Positions 10,407-21,854 of a stretch of 64,000 bases of DNA are shown piece after piece (the stretch's first letter is position 1; every line of letters begins with the position of its first letter). A model generated the notes under the pieces. The model made no database searches and was not told the DNA's origin. It was given only the letters and a program-made list of their open reading frames with translations. Source of the stretch: Enoplolaimus lenunculus. Taxonomy: Eukaryota > Nematoda > Enoplea > Enoplida > Thoracostomopsidae. Both the position numbers and the translations under genes were made by a program. The stretch spans positions 62,001-126,000 of the forward strand of contig JASANG010001685.1 of assembly GCA_030248215.1 (NCBI GenBank). The letters are read 5' to 3'.

Positions 10407-13400
10407 ATGGCCACGGAAACGGCATCACAGTTATCGTTACTTCGTCAGATGTGTCAAAATGAAATAATCCACTTGCTGGAATCGGCTTATCCGTTCAACA
10501 AAGCGATGATCATTGAGCCTTGCATGATGAAACCGCTCGATCGTATTTGTGGTGCGACACTACTTCGGCAGCATGGAGTTGACAAAATATTTAAACTTGA
10601 TTCCGGACTTCAACTTGCTTCGATGGAAGGTACTTTATTTTGTTTTTCAAGCTTACTTCATTCCTATGACGTCTCGGGATATATTATATCAGGCAGGGTG
10701 CGACCACATATTTTTTCTGGTAAAATCAACATCTAGTTCCGGTATTCTAACTCACCGGGTGTTTTTTAAAACTTCAAAAATTGCAGCTTCATCGTTTTTA
10801 TTTATGATAATTGCCATTTAACTGATTGGCTTACTTTTACGTAATTTCTGTCATATATGTGCTGTAAAATTTTGCGCGTCGGTGTTTGTTCTCAATCTTT
10901 ATTGGGTAACAATAAAGATGGATAACCTAAAAAAGGTGACCATATTCTTTTAGAGCCGTAACAGAATCGAGCGTAAGGTAAGGGTACGACCGTATCAATA
11001 TTTACCGGATACTGAAAATGGAGCCGGACATCAGGTATAAGCGGTCTTGATTTCGGCAAGTCTCGGAAGTTCGCTGGTCTCAGTCTCGGTTTTTATTTGT
11101 CTCGGTGATTTGCAAATCGAGAGCAATGAGCTGAAAAAGCGACAAACAAGCGCTATTAGCTGAGCTAGTTTGAGTCGATGAAAGGGCGTTGCTGTTTGCT
11201 GGTATTTGGACTAAATGTATATATGTGAACAATTTAAAATTAAAATTGGGTACTTGTTTACTTCCCTCCACACTGACTGTTTTAGGCTAAGCTCAAGTTC
11301 CCCCAGTGATTATTTTATTACACTATGACATGGAAGGCTTAGGCTTAGGTTTTGCGCTTCAGCTTAGGCATGGACGTGGGGAAGTAAACAAGTGAATAAA
11401 AGTACACAGCACAAAGTGAATGATGTTTTTGCAGAGTTGATTACCAAATATTGTTTTCAATATTCATTTTCATATGTGTGCAACATCTGTTATAATTGGA
11501 GTTGGTGATAGTTCGGTGAAAGTTTTCAATCGTTGCGTTTGTGCCACCATTCCTAAGTGATAAATGAGTAAAAAATAAAGTTCGGCGGAGATATATTAGT
11601 TTAATTGCATGAATAAAATGACAATTTTGAGCAGATAAAAGTATTCAAATCGTATATCAGTTGCGTATACCATCTATATAAATTTTCGGAGTTTGAAGTA
11701 ATTGATTTAAACGTAATGGTTAGCTTGAATTTTCCTTTTTACTTCAATGTAACAAATTTTGAAGCTTTACACCACATTCGGAAATCGGTTTTTTGCGGGA
11801 TATTAAACGGATCGGATATCCGGTCGCATCCTCTTTGGCGTATTTATATTAAGTCAAGCCAAAGTCTAAGCGAAAATAATCACCTAAATACTAACCCTAC
11901 TCTATTTTACAATAAATCGTGAAAACGGGATTTCCTGTGTTCCCAGACGTAGCATTTGCTTCACGTTTCTCTTATGCGGTGTTTCTTTTTTAATTGCTTT
12001 AGATCTGCATCCCATATTTGTTGTTCGACCGTCACCAGTAAATATAAAATTAATCGCAAACCTTGTCACGGCGTTCATTTGCCGGAATTCAAACATAGCA
12101 CAACAACATTCAACAACGCGTGCTATCGCAACTGTGATTGTCGTTCCGAAAAAAATGTCTCATGTCGATACAGTTATGGAACAGCATGGAGTTTACGGGC
12201 TGGTCGCCATTGAAGAACTGCCTCTTGATCTCATACAACTTGATACGAATGTTCTGTCTCTTGAGTTGCCAGAGCTGTTCACCACGTTTTTTCTTGATGG
12301 GTCTAATGTAAGTTTTAGATTTATATTTTTTGACCGGTTTCGTGCAGAATTATTTGAGAGTGTCGTTCAGGTCGTCTCAAAATATGTGGAGACTTGTGGT
12401 GTCAAATCAATTCGCTCGTTCTATGGCAAAGAAAAAACAATTCAACCTCGTGTTTGTTGGCATACCCGAACCAATCGCGCAAGACGATTTTGTTTGAGTA
12501 ACGTTTCATACTGGGGAACGTATTGGTCACGATAGTGCAGCTATTACAGGGGCACAGCACTTTGGTCGAAAACTAACTTTTGTTAATCGGTTTTGGCCAC
12601 TAAATATTGCTTGTGAAAAATGTTATCCCATTGGATTTCGCTGGATTGCTATATTTTACAAAGTTGGCGGCGTAGTACGCACTTGACTATCGTTCACGTA
12701 TAAAAGATTTTGTCAGTTTTATTGGCGACACTCTATAAAGCTTCTAGTGATGTTTTGGCTGTAATTTTTGTAATTATTTCAGTTTTGCACAAATCCTTAC
12801 AGCTTGATATGACAATCTCAAATTATTTAAACTGAAAAACTCAAAGAATATCAGACATGATTTTATGTTTTATGACCATTGAAAATATACATCTTTGTAA
12901 CTCATTTTTGTATGAAATATGTTCAATGCCTTTGATACAAATCACCAAAAAATCTATTCACTTAATTTATAACTTCACTGTCTGCCAAAGCCTTTGACAA
13001 GGTGAGCGCTCGATTTCAGTTTCATTATGCCTGTTATATTTGATCGTTATAGTGTGTTTGTATTTTCTGCCTCATAGTTTTAAATAATATGAAAACTAGT
13101 GTACATCCTATATCTATAATTGCTAATTAAGCCAAGTTGGCTGCGGTGCAGTCTATATATCAATCAGCAATCCGTATTTACTATGGTATTGTTTAGATAT
13201 GGCTGCACACAGTCGCTCATTCATTATGGAAACTTCAGTCGCTATTTGGTGGCATTCCGCATATTTGTGGTCTCGGTCGTGCAGCCGAAATGGTGACAAC
13301 TCTTCTCGATACAATCACATGGGACTTGGGTGATTCTCGGGAACTGACGCCGTTGTTTAGTCATTGTGTTTTGATCGATCGTGAAATTGATTACGCCTCC

Positions 13401-15349
13401 GTGTTTTTGTCGGGTCTGACGTATGCTGCGTTGTTTGATGGTATGTTCCATTGCTATTAATATATCGTCCGTGAAGTTTCATTATCAATATATTTTGTTT
13501 TCAGTTAGAAATAGGGTATCAAGCAGTGTAAGTAAGTTGATACTAGATATACATTTTCAAGAAAAATAGGCAATCGGAAGAAATGTTAGATTTTCAAGCA
13601 AATTACGCAACTGCAGTATCAGTGAAACATGTGCGATTTTGCGTTGGAATATTTACGCTGGCTAAGAAGTTATTAAATTTAAGTAAATCAACAATTATAT
13701 AATTGTAGCGGTATTGCTGGTTGCACATCAAATTTTTAAGGTAATAGCTATTACCAATTTGATTAGCGCTGAAGTGAATCTGTAAAAAGCTATTGTTACT
13801 AGTTGTTTTAGGTTTGCTTTTCATTGGATTGATTTCTGTTTAAAAAATAGATAGACTGTCTCCAACTTTGTGTAGTTGAGTGAGTATTCCGTTTGTAGCT
13901 CAGATCTAACTTATTTCAAAGTTTCTATCGCTTTGCTACACATTTTAATTAAATTTAAAAGTTTTATTTTCAGAACTATTCACAGTTCAGTCGGGTTTTG
14001 TTGAACTGCCACCTCATATAATTGAATGCTCCAAAGAAAAATCGTCAATTAAACTGGTAGTAACGCGAGGCGATGAGGTGTATGGCTCAATATGTGATCG
14101 ACATTTTTCGACGGTGTTTTCGAATTTGTCCGGAAGAGCAAAAAGCCTCCAGCAACAATTTGATAAAAATTCCGGATTGACAAATGTTTCTGATTTGAAA
14201 AAGTTTGTTGGACAAGAATTAAAAAGTCTCAAACAACAGCACAAGTCGTTAGCGATACATATTGGAGCGTGTGAGGAAATTTTGAAGCAAAAAACGCGGC
14301 TTGGATTTGAAGTAAATAATGGACAAAAGAGTTTTTTCATGGAAAATTGTTTTGTGACTAGGCGAATTATTTTGCGTGTTCAATTTCTATTGGATGTGTT
14401 TATAAGTTTTGCTGTGTCTTATGTTTATTTAGTAGTTTAGTCATGTATAAAACGTAGAAAATTGTTAAAAAATGTTTACAAATTTAGTGCAGCATTGCCA
14501 ACTGAAATAAATAGATCCCTTTTCATCGAATTGAATTGACAGAGATTTAATATGTAAATGTAACAAATTATGCTTGCTTAATTTTCGTGGAACAGCAGTG
14601 GTTGCTAAAATGTTTATTTTATTTTTCAGAATCAACTGCGCACGGAGCATAATATCGTCGCTGGCAAAGATCAAAAAGACTCAATTGCGTTCATTGAAGA
14701 CTGGATGTGCAATCAGCAGCCTGAATCCAGTGCACTTGCATTAATTTGTCTGCTAAGCATTTGTAGCAATGGTTTATCGCAAAAAGACTACAACTCGCTT
14801 CGAACACAATTTATTCATGCGTACGGTCATAAACATATATTAACTTGGCATCATCTCAAACGTCTTGGAATTTTAGTCGAACGTGAAACTCCAAGCGGAG
14901 TATCACCAGCTGCTGCGGCTTTAGCGCGCTTGAAACGACCTGCATTTCAAAATTTAACCAAAAAATTAGCTCTACATGCAGATGAAAACATGCCAGAGTT
15001 GAATTTGAGAAATCCTGTTGATATGTCGTACGTTTTTAACGGAGCTTATATCCCGGTTGTGTGTCAAATTGTTGCTCAAATGCTTCAAAGCGGTTTTAGT
15101 CGTGAAGACTTGTCAAAGTCGTTTTTCTGTCCAATATTTGAGAAAAAAATGGGAGAAAGAGATACGCCGTCTGTGGTACCAACACCAAAATCACAACGAT
15201 GTGTTTTGGTTTATTTTATTGGTGGTGTTACGTACGCTGAACTGGCTTGCTTTCAACTACTTGAATCACTCAAAAGTGTACGGTTTGTGATCGCGACGAC
15301 CCATATTATCAATCGCCATAAATTTATTCAGTCTCTGGTCAATTTTTAA
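10407..15349 (+). CDS. VPS33B: VPS33B, Sec1/Munc18-family vacuolar sorting protein (six exons)
   Basis: VPS33B partners with VIPAS39 (SPE-39) in membrane fusion and sorting at late endosomes and lysosome-related organelles. Proposed exons: 10407-10629, 12003-12311, 12348-12385, 13239-13440, 13974-14311, 14630-15349. All junctions are GT-AG and phases agree, giving 609 codons plus stop against 617 residues in human. Seen: exon 1 MMKPLDRICGATLLRQHGVDK (human family [20 protein letters not shown]); exon 2 LDTNVLSLELPELF; exon 4 GLGRAAEM and LIDREIDYAS; exon 5 SLAIHIGACEEILKQKT; exon 6 YFIGGVTYAELACFQLL near the C-terminus. The start is the first ATG matching the family N-terminus. The exon 3 end (donor GTGGAG) and the 36-nt intron 12312-12347 are the least certain junctions. 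VPS33A is excluded by the closer B-type match and by the IGGVTYAE block. A possible ATTAAA polyadenylation signal lies at about 15499. Introns carry repeats listed separately. Confidence 0.93.
10685..10990. mobile_element. Diverged repeat in VPS33B intron 1, related to 16010-16290
   Basis: From AGGGTGCGACCACATAT to about AGCCGTAACAGAATC this matches, with many changes, the stretch that starts GGGTGCGATCGGATATCC at about 16012: both share the order TTCCGGTATT, AAACTTCAAAAA, TTTATTTATG, ATATATGTGCTGTAAA, GGGTAACAATAA and GATAACCT. It is an old non-coding element; ends and class unknown. Confidence 0.5.
11241..11395. mobile_element. Small TIR element with TTAGGC-like tract in VPS33B intron 1
   Basis: TACTTGTTTACTTCCC at about 11250 and GGGAAGTAAACAAGTGA at about 11376-11393 are inverted copies. 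Inside are TTAGGCTAAGC and GGCTTAGGCTTAGG tracts. These ends differ from those of the other TTAGGC elements, so the same core occurs with different termini. Confidence 0.5.
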
Positions 15350-16009
15350 CTTGCTGTTAATGTCTCGTTTGAAGATAATATGAGAGTCGTAGGACGTAGT
15401 CTGAGGTAGGATGGTTTTTGTCGAGAAATGGCAAAATACGATAACCAGATACTGCATTTTCTTTCGAATTTGATGGTAGGTATTGATGCTGATTTCATTA
15501 AATTAAATATGGCGCTATATTTATTGTAGGTACGACGCTTAACAGCGTCGCACTTCAAAAAATTTAATTTTTTTGTGCCGTAAGCCAGCGTACGGTATCG
15601 AATTCGATGTCACGCGATGCCGAAAGACATTGAACAAAACTGAACGGCGCCAAACGGCATCAAAATTGTTACAAGGTATAAGCACGGCAATAATTTGTCA
15701 CTCAAGTCAGTAACCGCCATAGCTCGTTATGATTTTGGGCTTAAGCATTTTTAATATTAATCGTATCTTTTCGCAATGCTTACTATATCATTAACACAAA
15801 CCACTGCGATATTTGATGTTTTGCTGAAAATATAAGCTTAATGCACCATTATTGTGTACTTTTCAACGACTTCTAGCTAACATATTCCAATATTCTAGCT
15901 GGATAATGTTTTTACTAGAGCTGTTTATGCAGACTGTATTTCTAATCCAGAATATATACTGAGGCTTGAATTGAGATGGACAAACATGTTTTTCTATGGG
16001 TATATACCA

Positions 16010-16290
16010 GGGTGCGATCGGATATCCGGCTCCGGCAAAAAATCGACATCGGGCTCCGGTATTTTTACTTGACGGATATTTTTAAAAATTTCAAAAAATT
16101 GAAACCAAGATTTGTATTTATGCCAACAGCCGTGGAGCTGATTGACTTTTCTGCACGTATCTTTTCTAACATATATGTGTTGTAAATGTCTGCATGTGCC
16201 CGTGTACGTTCACAATATTTTTGGGTTATAATAATGTTGGAAAACCTGATAGATGAACAGTGACATTTTAAGGGCGTAACAGTATTTCAG
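16010..16290. mobile_element. Diverged repeat related to 10685-10990
   Basis: Starts AGGGTGCGATCGGATATCC, rich in GGCTCCGG words in its first 60 bp, and then follows the same block order as the copy in VPS33B intron 1. Non-coding; ends unclear. Confidence 0.5.
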
Positions 16291-17014
16291 TGGTTTCTAA
16301 TTGGCCTCAGTCATAAGCAGGGATGGGCGGTCTCGGTGAAAAACCGAGGCCTGAGAGCGAGACGTGAGATCGAGACCTGACTACCGAGACCGGCTATGAA
16401 AAGTCTCTTTCTGGGTATTTGACATCGCCGAAAAAACTTAAAATTCTCAAAATAGATTATATTATTTCTACTTTTTTGTAGTTTTTTGTGTTTTTCGTAA
16501 TTTTCTGTTTCTTTTTAGAATATCTCATAATTATTGTGTGCATACGAAAATTCATATATTCACACCGAAATTTTGTTTTTCTAGCCGGCATCACTTGTCG
16601 ATTTCTCGACTTCTGGTCTCCGTTTTAAGATACTCAACCTCAAAATGCGAAACCAAGACCTGCCAAATACCTAGACTTGTAAAAAGTATGCTATATATAC
16701 GGAATTTCACTTGCATTTGTGCCACTGTATGCTTCTTTAATCTTAAAGTGATTGCTATATCTATTTGAGATTTTTCTGTTTCTCTTTGATACAAGATTTA
16801 TTGCAGATATATACCGCGTTTTCTTCGGAACCAAACTTCTAAATTTCATTTTTTATATATCAAAACTGCAAATCCTGTTTGTAGATTTTTTGCCGGATTC
16901 AACCCCGCAAGTTTGTAGCCGCCTTAGCTGGCATATGCACCTATTTAGGTATATGACAGCCTTCCTGATATATATCCGAATATTCGAAATGAAATTTTCT
17001 ATTTCGGATATCCT

Positions 17015-17420
17015 AATTTGCATATTAGCATAGTTTATAAGGCTAAATTAGGACTTTTTACCAATATTTCACTAATTATTAAGGTTAAAAGCAATATAAT
17101 TTCAGCACTAAAGAGTTTTTAGGTGCGAAGAAGTTGAATAAATAGTTTACAAACATCCAAAACCGATAATTGAATAGTTAGCTAATAGATAATTTGCATA
17201 TTAGCTTAATTGACAAGACAAAACTAGGACTTTTTAAATTATTTCAATAAATATTAGGGTTTACTGAAGGTTTTTGGGTGCGAGAAATCTAAATAAATTG
17301 TTTACAAATCTCCAAAACTGATAATTGAATAGTTAGCTACTAGCTAATTTGCATATTAGCTTAATTGACAAGACAAAATTAGGACTTTTTAAATTATTCC
17401 AAAAATTATTAGAAATTTCT
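17015..17420 (+). repeat. Tandem repeat, about 155-175-bp unit, roughly 2.5 copies
   Basis: The word TTTGCATATTAGC recurs at about 17018, 17193 and 17348, each followed by a version of TTAGGACTTTTTA, and the two full units share GATAATTGAATAGTTAGCTA and GTTTACAAA. Confidence 0.75.
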
Positions 17421-19236
17421 AAATCAAAACAGCTGGATTAAGTTCCTGTATAAAACGCTTGAACAATGCTCTTGTCAATACCTATGCGAAAATTCCTTGG
17501 TCGTTCTTCAAACAAAGGGCCAATGTATAGCACAGGGGCTTCCAGTTTTCCACGGTGGAAAACTTATAACCAGGAGTGCAGCGCAGCCACTCCTGTATGA
17601 CGGCTAAATTTTCCGCTGATTTGGTAGGAAAATTATTAATGCCTATATTTTACCCTGGGTTGGTAGTGAAATCTGAAGCATAGGTTTTGGTTGGAAAACG
17701 GGAAAAGTGGAAAATTCTAATGCCTAGATTTTTATTCTGGGTTGGTAGGGAAAATTTGAAACATAGGTTTTGGTTGGAAAACAGGAAAAATGGAAAATTG
17801 AAATGCCTAGATATTTTCTTGGTTAGTACGAGGAATCTAAAGCGATGGTTGGAAAACGGGAAAAGTGGAAAATTCAAGCGTAGGGCATAGGTTTTGGTTG
17901 GAAAACGGGAAAAGTGGAAAATTCTAATGCCTAGATTTTTCCCCTGGGTTGGGAAGGAAAATCTGAAGCGTAGGTTTTGTTTGGAAAACGGGAAAAGTGG
18001 AAAATTCTAACGCCTGGATTTTTTCGCTGGGTTGGTAGGGAAAATCTGAAGCTTAGGTTTTGATTGGAAAACGGGAAAAGTGGAAAATTCCAATGCCTAG
18101 ATTTTTAACCTGGGTTGGTAGGGAAAACCTGAAGCAAAGGTTTCGGTTGGAAAACGGGAAAAGTGGAAAATTCTAATGCCTAGATTTTTACCCTGGGTTG
18201 GTAGGGAAAATTTGAAACATAGGTTTTGGTTGGAAAACAGGAAAAGTGGAAAATTGAAATGCCTAGATATTTCCTTGGTTAGTAAGAGAAATCTAAAGCG
18301 ATGGTTGGAAAACGGGAAAAGTGGAAAAGTAGATAATTCAAGCGTTGGGCATAGGTTTTGTTTGGAAAACCGGAAAAGTGGAAAATTCTAATGCCTAGAT
18401 TTTCCCCCTGGGTTGGTAAGGAAAATCTGAAGCATAGGTTTTGGTTGGAAAACGGGAAAAGTGGAAAATTCTAATGCCTGGATTTTTTCGCTGGGTTGGT
18501 AGGGAAAATCTGAAGCATAGGTTTTGATTGGAAAACGGGAAAAGTGGACAATTCCAATGCCTAGATTTTTAACCTGGGTTGGTAGGGAAAATTTGAAACA
18601 TAGGTTTTGGTTAGAAAACAGGAAAAGTGGAAAATTGAAATGCCTAGATATTTTCTTGGTTAGTAAGAGAAATCTAAAGCGATGGTTGGAAAACGGGAAA
18701 AGTGGAAAAGTAGATAATTCAAGCGTTGGGCATAGGTTTTGGTTGGAAAACCGGAAAAGTGGAAAATTCTAATGCCTAGATTTTCCCCCTGGGTTGGTAA
18801 GGAAAATCTGAAGCATAGGTTTTGGTTGGAAAACGGGAAAAGTGGAAAATTCTAATGCCTGGATTTTTTCGCTGGGTTGGTAGGGAAAATCTGAAGCATA
18901 GGTTTTGATTGGAAAACGGGAAAAGTGGACAATTCCAATGCCTAGATTTTTAACCTGGGTTGGTAGGGAAAACCTGAAGCAAAGGTTTCGGTTGGAAAAC
19001 GGGAAAAGTGGAAAATTCAAGCGTAAGGCATAGGTTTTGATTGGAAAACGGGAAAAGTGGAAAATTGAAATGCCTAGATTTTACCCTGGGTTGGTAGGGA
19101 AAATCTGGAACATTGGTTTTAGCTGGAAAACGGGAAAAGTGGAAAATTTTAATGCCTAAATTTTTACCTTTAAGTTGGTAGGGAAAATCTGAAGCATAGG
19201 TTTTGGTTGGAAAACGGGAAAAGTGGAAAATTTTAA

Positions 19237-19500
19237 CCCCTTCTCACATTTAGTTGCCTATAGGCAACTAATCGCAGTATATATACGTTAAATAATGTAA
19301 TATCGCACCGTGTTTAACAGTTGCAACACGTATACATAGTACTAAATCACCACAAGACGTGAGAGCCCCCTCGGGCTCGAGCGTCAAGTTCCTATAGCTG
19401 AGTGGTGATGGTATAGGCCTCCCACTCCAGTCACCGGAGTTCGAATCCTAGCATAAAAGTAGGTCTCAGGGGAAATAGCAAATATTCATGTGAGAAAGGG
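19237..19500 (+). mobile_element. piggyBac-type MITE carrying a tRNA-like sequence, copy 1
   Basis: TTAA sits on both sides (19233-19236, 19501-19504), the target used by piggyBac. The ends CCCCTTCTCACAT and ATGTGAGAAAGGG are inverted copies starting with CCC, as in that superfamily. It is 264 bp, non-coding, and contains the tRNA-like stretch at 19389-19455 preceded by GAGAGCCCCCTCGGGCTCGA. It lies within the satellite arm of the foldback and so is younger than that arm. Confidence 0.8.
19389..19455 (+). ncRNA. tRNA-like sequence inside the piggyBac-type MITE
   Basis: CTATAGCTGAGTGGTGA fits box A, and GGAGTTCGAATCCT fits box B at normal tRNA spacing. The acceptor stem is not clearly paired, so it is tRNA-derived and not an evident tRNA gene. 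An internal Pol III promoter could be active. Confidence 0.5.
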
Positions 19501-20319
19501 TTAATGCTTAGATTTACCCTGGCTTGGTAGGGAAAATATGAAGCATAGGTTTTGGTTGGAAAACGGGAAAAGTGGAAAATTTAAAGGCCTAGATTTACCT
19601 AGAAACTGAACAAAGGTTTTGGTTCGGTAAAGAAAATCTGAAGCATAGGTTTTGGTTGGAAAATGGGAAAAGTGGAAAATTTAAAGACCTAGATTTACCA
19701 TAGGTTGGTAAGGAAAATCTGAAGCATAGGTTTTGGTTGGAAAACGGGAAAAGTGGAAAATTTCAATGCCTAGGTTTACCCTGGGTTGGTGGGGAATATC
19801 TGAAACATAGGTTTTGGTTGGAAAACGGAAAAAAGTTGAAAATTTTAATGCCTAGACTTACCCTGGTTCGGTAAAGAAAATCTAAAGCATAGGTTTTGGT
19901 TGAAAACGGGAAAAGTGGAAAATTTAAAGGCCTAGATTTACCTTAGGTTGGTAGAGAAAATATGAAGCATAGGTTTTGGTTGAAAAATGGGAAAAGTGGA
20001 AAATTTAAACGCCTAGATATACCCTGGGTTGGAAGTCAGCGCCGACCAAATTTGATATATTTATGTTTGCTCGGCTTTCCGGCCATTAGCCAACAACGTC
20101 TTTAAAACAAATTAAAACTTTTTTACAACCTTAAGGCGTCACTCAAAGCGTCGACTTTGTTAAGAGACTTATGTTCTGATAATACTGGGCCACTTTGTGG
20201 TATCTTGTTTTGACCAATCTTGTGCTGGGACTATCATAATCTGATATATTTAATAGTCATGTATTATTTCGGGTAAGATATTTAACTTGTTTTTAGCAAA
20301 TATCTGCTAGATGTTGTTA

Positions 20320-20995
20320 AATCGTTCCATTGGAATTTTCTACTTTTCCCATTTTCCAAACAAAACCTATGCTTTAGATTTTCCCTACCAACCCACGGTA
20401 AATTTAGGCGTTTAAATTTTCCCGTTTTCGAACCAAAACCTATGCTGCAGATTTTCCCTACCAACCAAGGGAAAATCTAGGCGTTTAAATTTTCCACTTT
20501 TCCCGTTTTCCAACCAAAACCTATGCTTCAAATTTTCCCTACCAACCAAACCAGGAATAATGTAAGCTTTTAAAATTTCCACTTTTCCCATTTTCCAAAC
20601 AAACTTTTACACTACAGATTTTCCCTACCAACCAAGGGAAAATCAAGGCGTTCAAATTTTCCACTTTTCCCGTTTTCCAACCAAAACCTATGCTTCAAAT
20701 TTTCCCTACCAACCCAAGAATAATGTAAGTTTTTAAAATTTCCACTTTTCCCGTTTTCCAAACAAACTTTTACACTACAGATTTTCCCTACCAACCAAGG
20801 GAAAATCAAAGCGTTTAAATTTTCCACTTTTCCCGTTTTCCAACCAAAACCTATGCTTCAAAATTTCCCTACCAACCCAGGAATAATGTGAGCTTTTAAA
20901 TTTTCCACTTTTCCCGTTTTCCCAACAAACTTTAGACTACAGATTTTCCCTACCGAACCAGGGAATATGCTGGCTTATGAATTTTCCACTTTTCC
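20320..20995 (-). repeat. Right-arm array, about 82-bp unit in inverse orientation
   Basis: About eight copies of the complement of the left-arm unit (TTTCCACTTTTCCCGTTTTC, then CAACCAAAACCTATGCTTCA, then AATTTTCCCTACCAACC). Copies differ from left-arm ones in their middle segment, so the arms have evolved separately. Confidence 0.9.
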
Positions 20996-21854
20996 ACTGC
21001 AAAACCTATTCCCGCGATTTTTCCTACCAACCAGTGAAAAATCAAGTCGTCATACAGGAGTGGCTGCGATGCACTCCTGGTCGTTAGTTTTCCACCCTGG
21101 AAAAGTGGAAGCCCCTGATCTATACATGGGCCAAACAAAGGATATTTTTTCTTTTTTGTTTTCGCAAGTTGAGGAACTGCAGCAACCTTTTATTTAGCAT
21201 TTTGGTTATTCGGACATATCCAGAGAAGTACACGTTTCTTTTCGGATATGTATCCGGAAATTTTTCATATCCGTATATCCGGTGCCCATCTATAATCAAA
21301 ATGTTATCAAATGTTGACACTTAATAGAATAGTAGTTTGATACTTCTAATCTCATTGTTTCAATGCACAAATCTACCATTAATGTTTTGCACTTGCTTTA
21401 GCATTTAGTACATGGTTTTCAATTTTCCGTTTTTTTCGGAAAAAAACGAACAAAAACCGTTTTTTCCCGATCGATAAAGATTTTCCGGATTTAAAGAGAA
21501 CGTTAAAAATTATAGGATACAAATTTCGGACTAGCAAGATATAAATTATCTCAGTAAAATCGAATTTATGTAATACATAACGTTGAGCTGCGGTTACACA
21601 TTTATTTGTTTTAAAAGAATGTAAAAATAATGCTTGAATCTGAAACTTGCTCGCACGAAAATTTAGTACTTAAGTACCTGTGTTCTGAAAAATTTCAGAA
21701 TTTAAAATTTGGAATTTAAGGCTTGCATGCAGGCTGTATATACTACAACGCGAATGTCAGAAATTTATTGTTTCATATGTGGTGTTCACAATAATTTTGT
21801 CAACGGTGTCACAAAATCTGTTATATATCACAGTGTTATGAGGTTGTATTAAAA

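Larger units (their letters stand above)
15350..17510. other. Gene-free stretch right of VPS33B
   Basis: No coding exon seen. It holds a short hairpin GACGCTTAACAGCGTC at about 15536, the element at 16010-16290, a block at about 16320-16400 beginning CAGGGATGGGCGGTCTCGG (a hAT-like terminus followed by GAGACC-rich sequence), and the tandem repeat at 17015-17420. The remainder shows nothing definite. Confidence 0.5.
17640..20035 (+). repeat. Left-arm array, about 82-bp unit
   Basis: The unit reads roughly TGCCTAGATTTTTACCCTGG, then GTTGGTAGGGAAAATCTGAA, GCATAGGTTTTGGTTGG and AAAACGGGAAAAGTGGAAAA. A higher-order repeat is visible: the variant carrying AGTAGATAATTCAAGCG occurs at about 18330 and again at about 18710 with matching neighbours (shift about 380 bp). 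Open frames here are by-products. Confidence 0.9.
17518..21132. mobile_element. 3.6-kb foldback element with satellite arms
   Basis: The ends are long inverted copies: left GGCCAATGTATAGCACAGGG then GCTTCCAGTTTTCCACGGTG; right end, complemented, GGCCCATGTATAGATCAGGG then GCTTCCACTTTTCCAGGGTG. Inside these, about 27 copies of an about 82-bp unit point right (17640-20035) and about 8 copies point left (20320-20995), separated by a unique loop (20036-20320). The outermost motif CCATGTATAGA.CAGGG also ends the TTAGGC elements at 1718 and 2572. There is no transposase. A piggyBac-type element interrupts the left arm. Confidence 0.75.

Noticed and set aside
12308-12347. Frameshift in VPS33B between exons 2 and 3, suggesting a pseudogene
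   Set aside because: It appears only if the donor at 12308 is used; the donor at 12312 keeps the frame and gives a gap-free match.
17650-20830. Frames with MPRFL.WVGRENLKHRFWLE-type peptides
   Set aside because: Translations of the 82-bp unit in the foldback arms.
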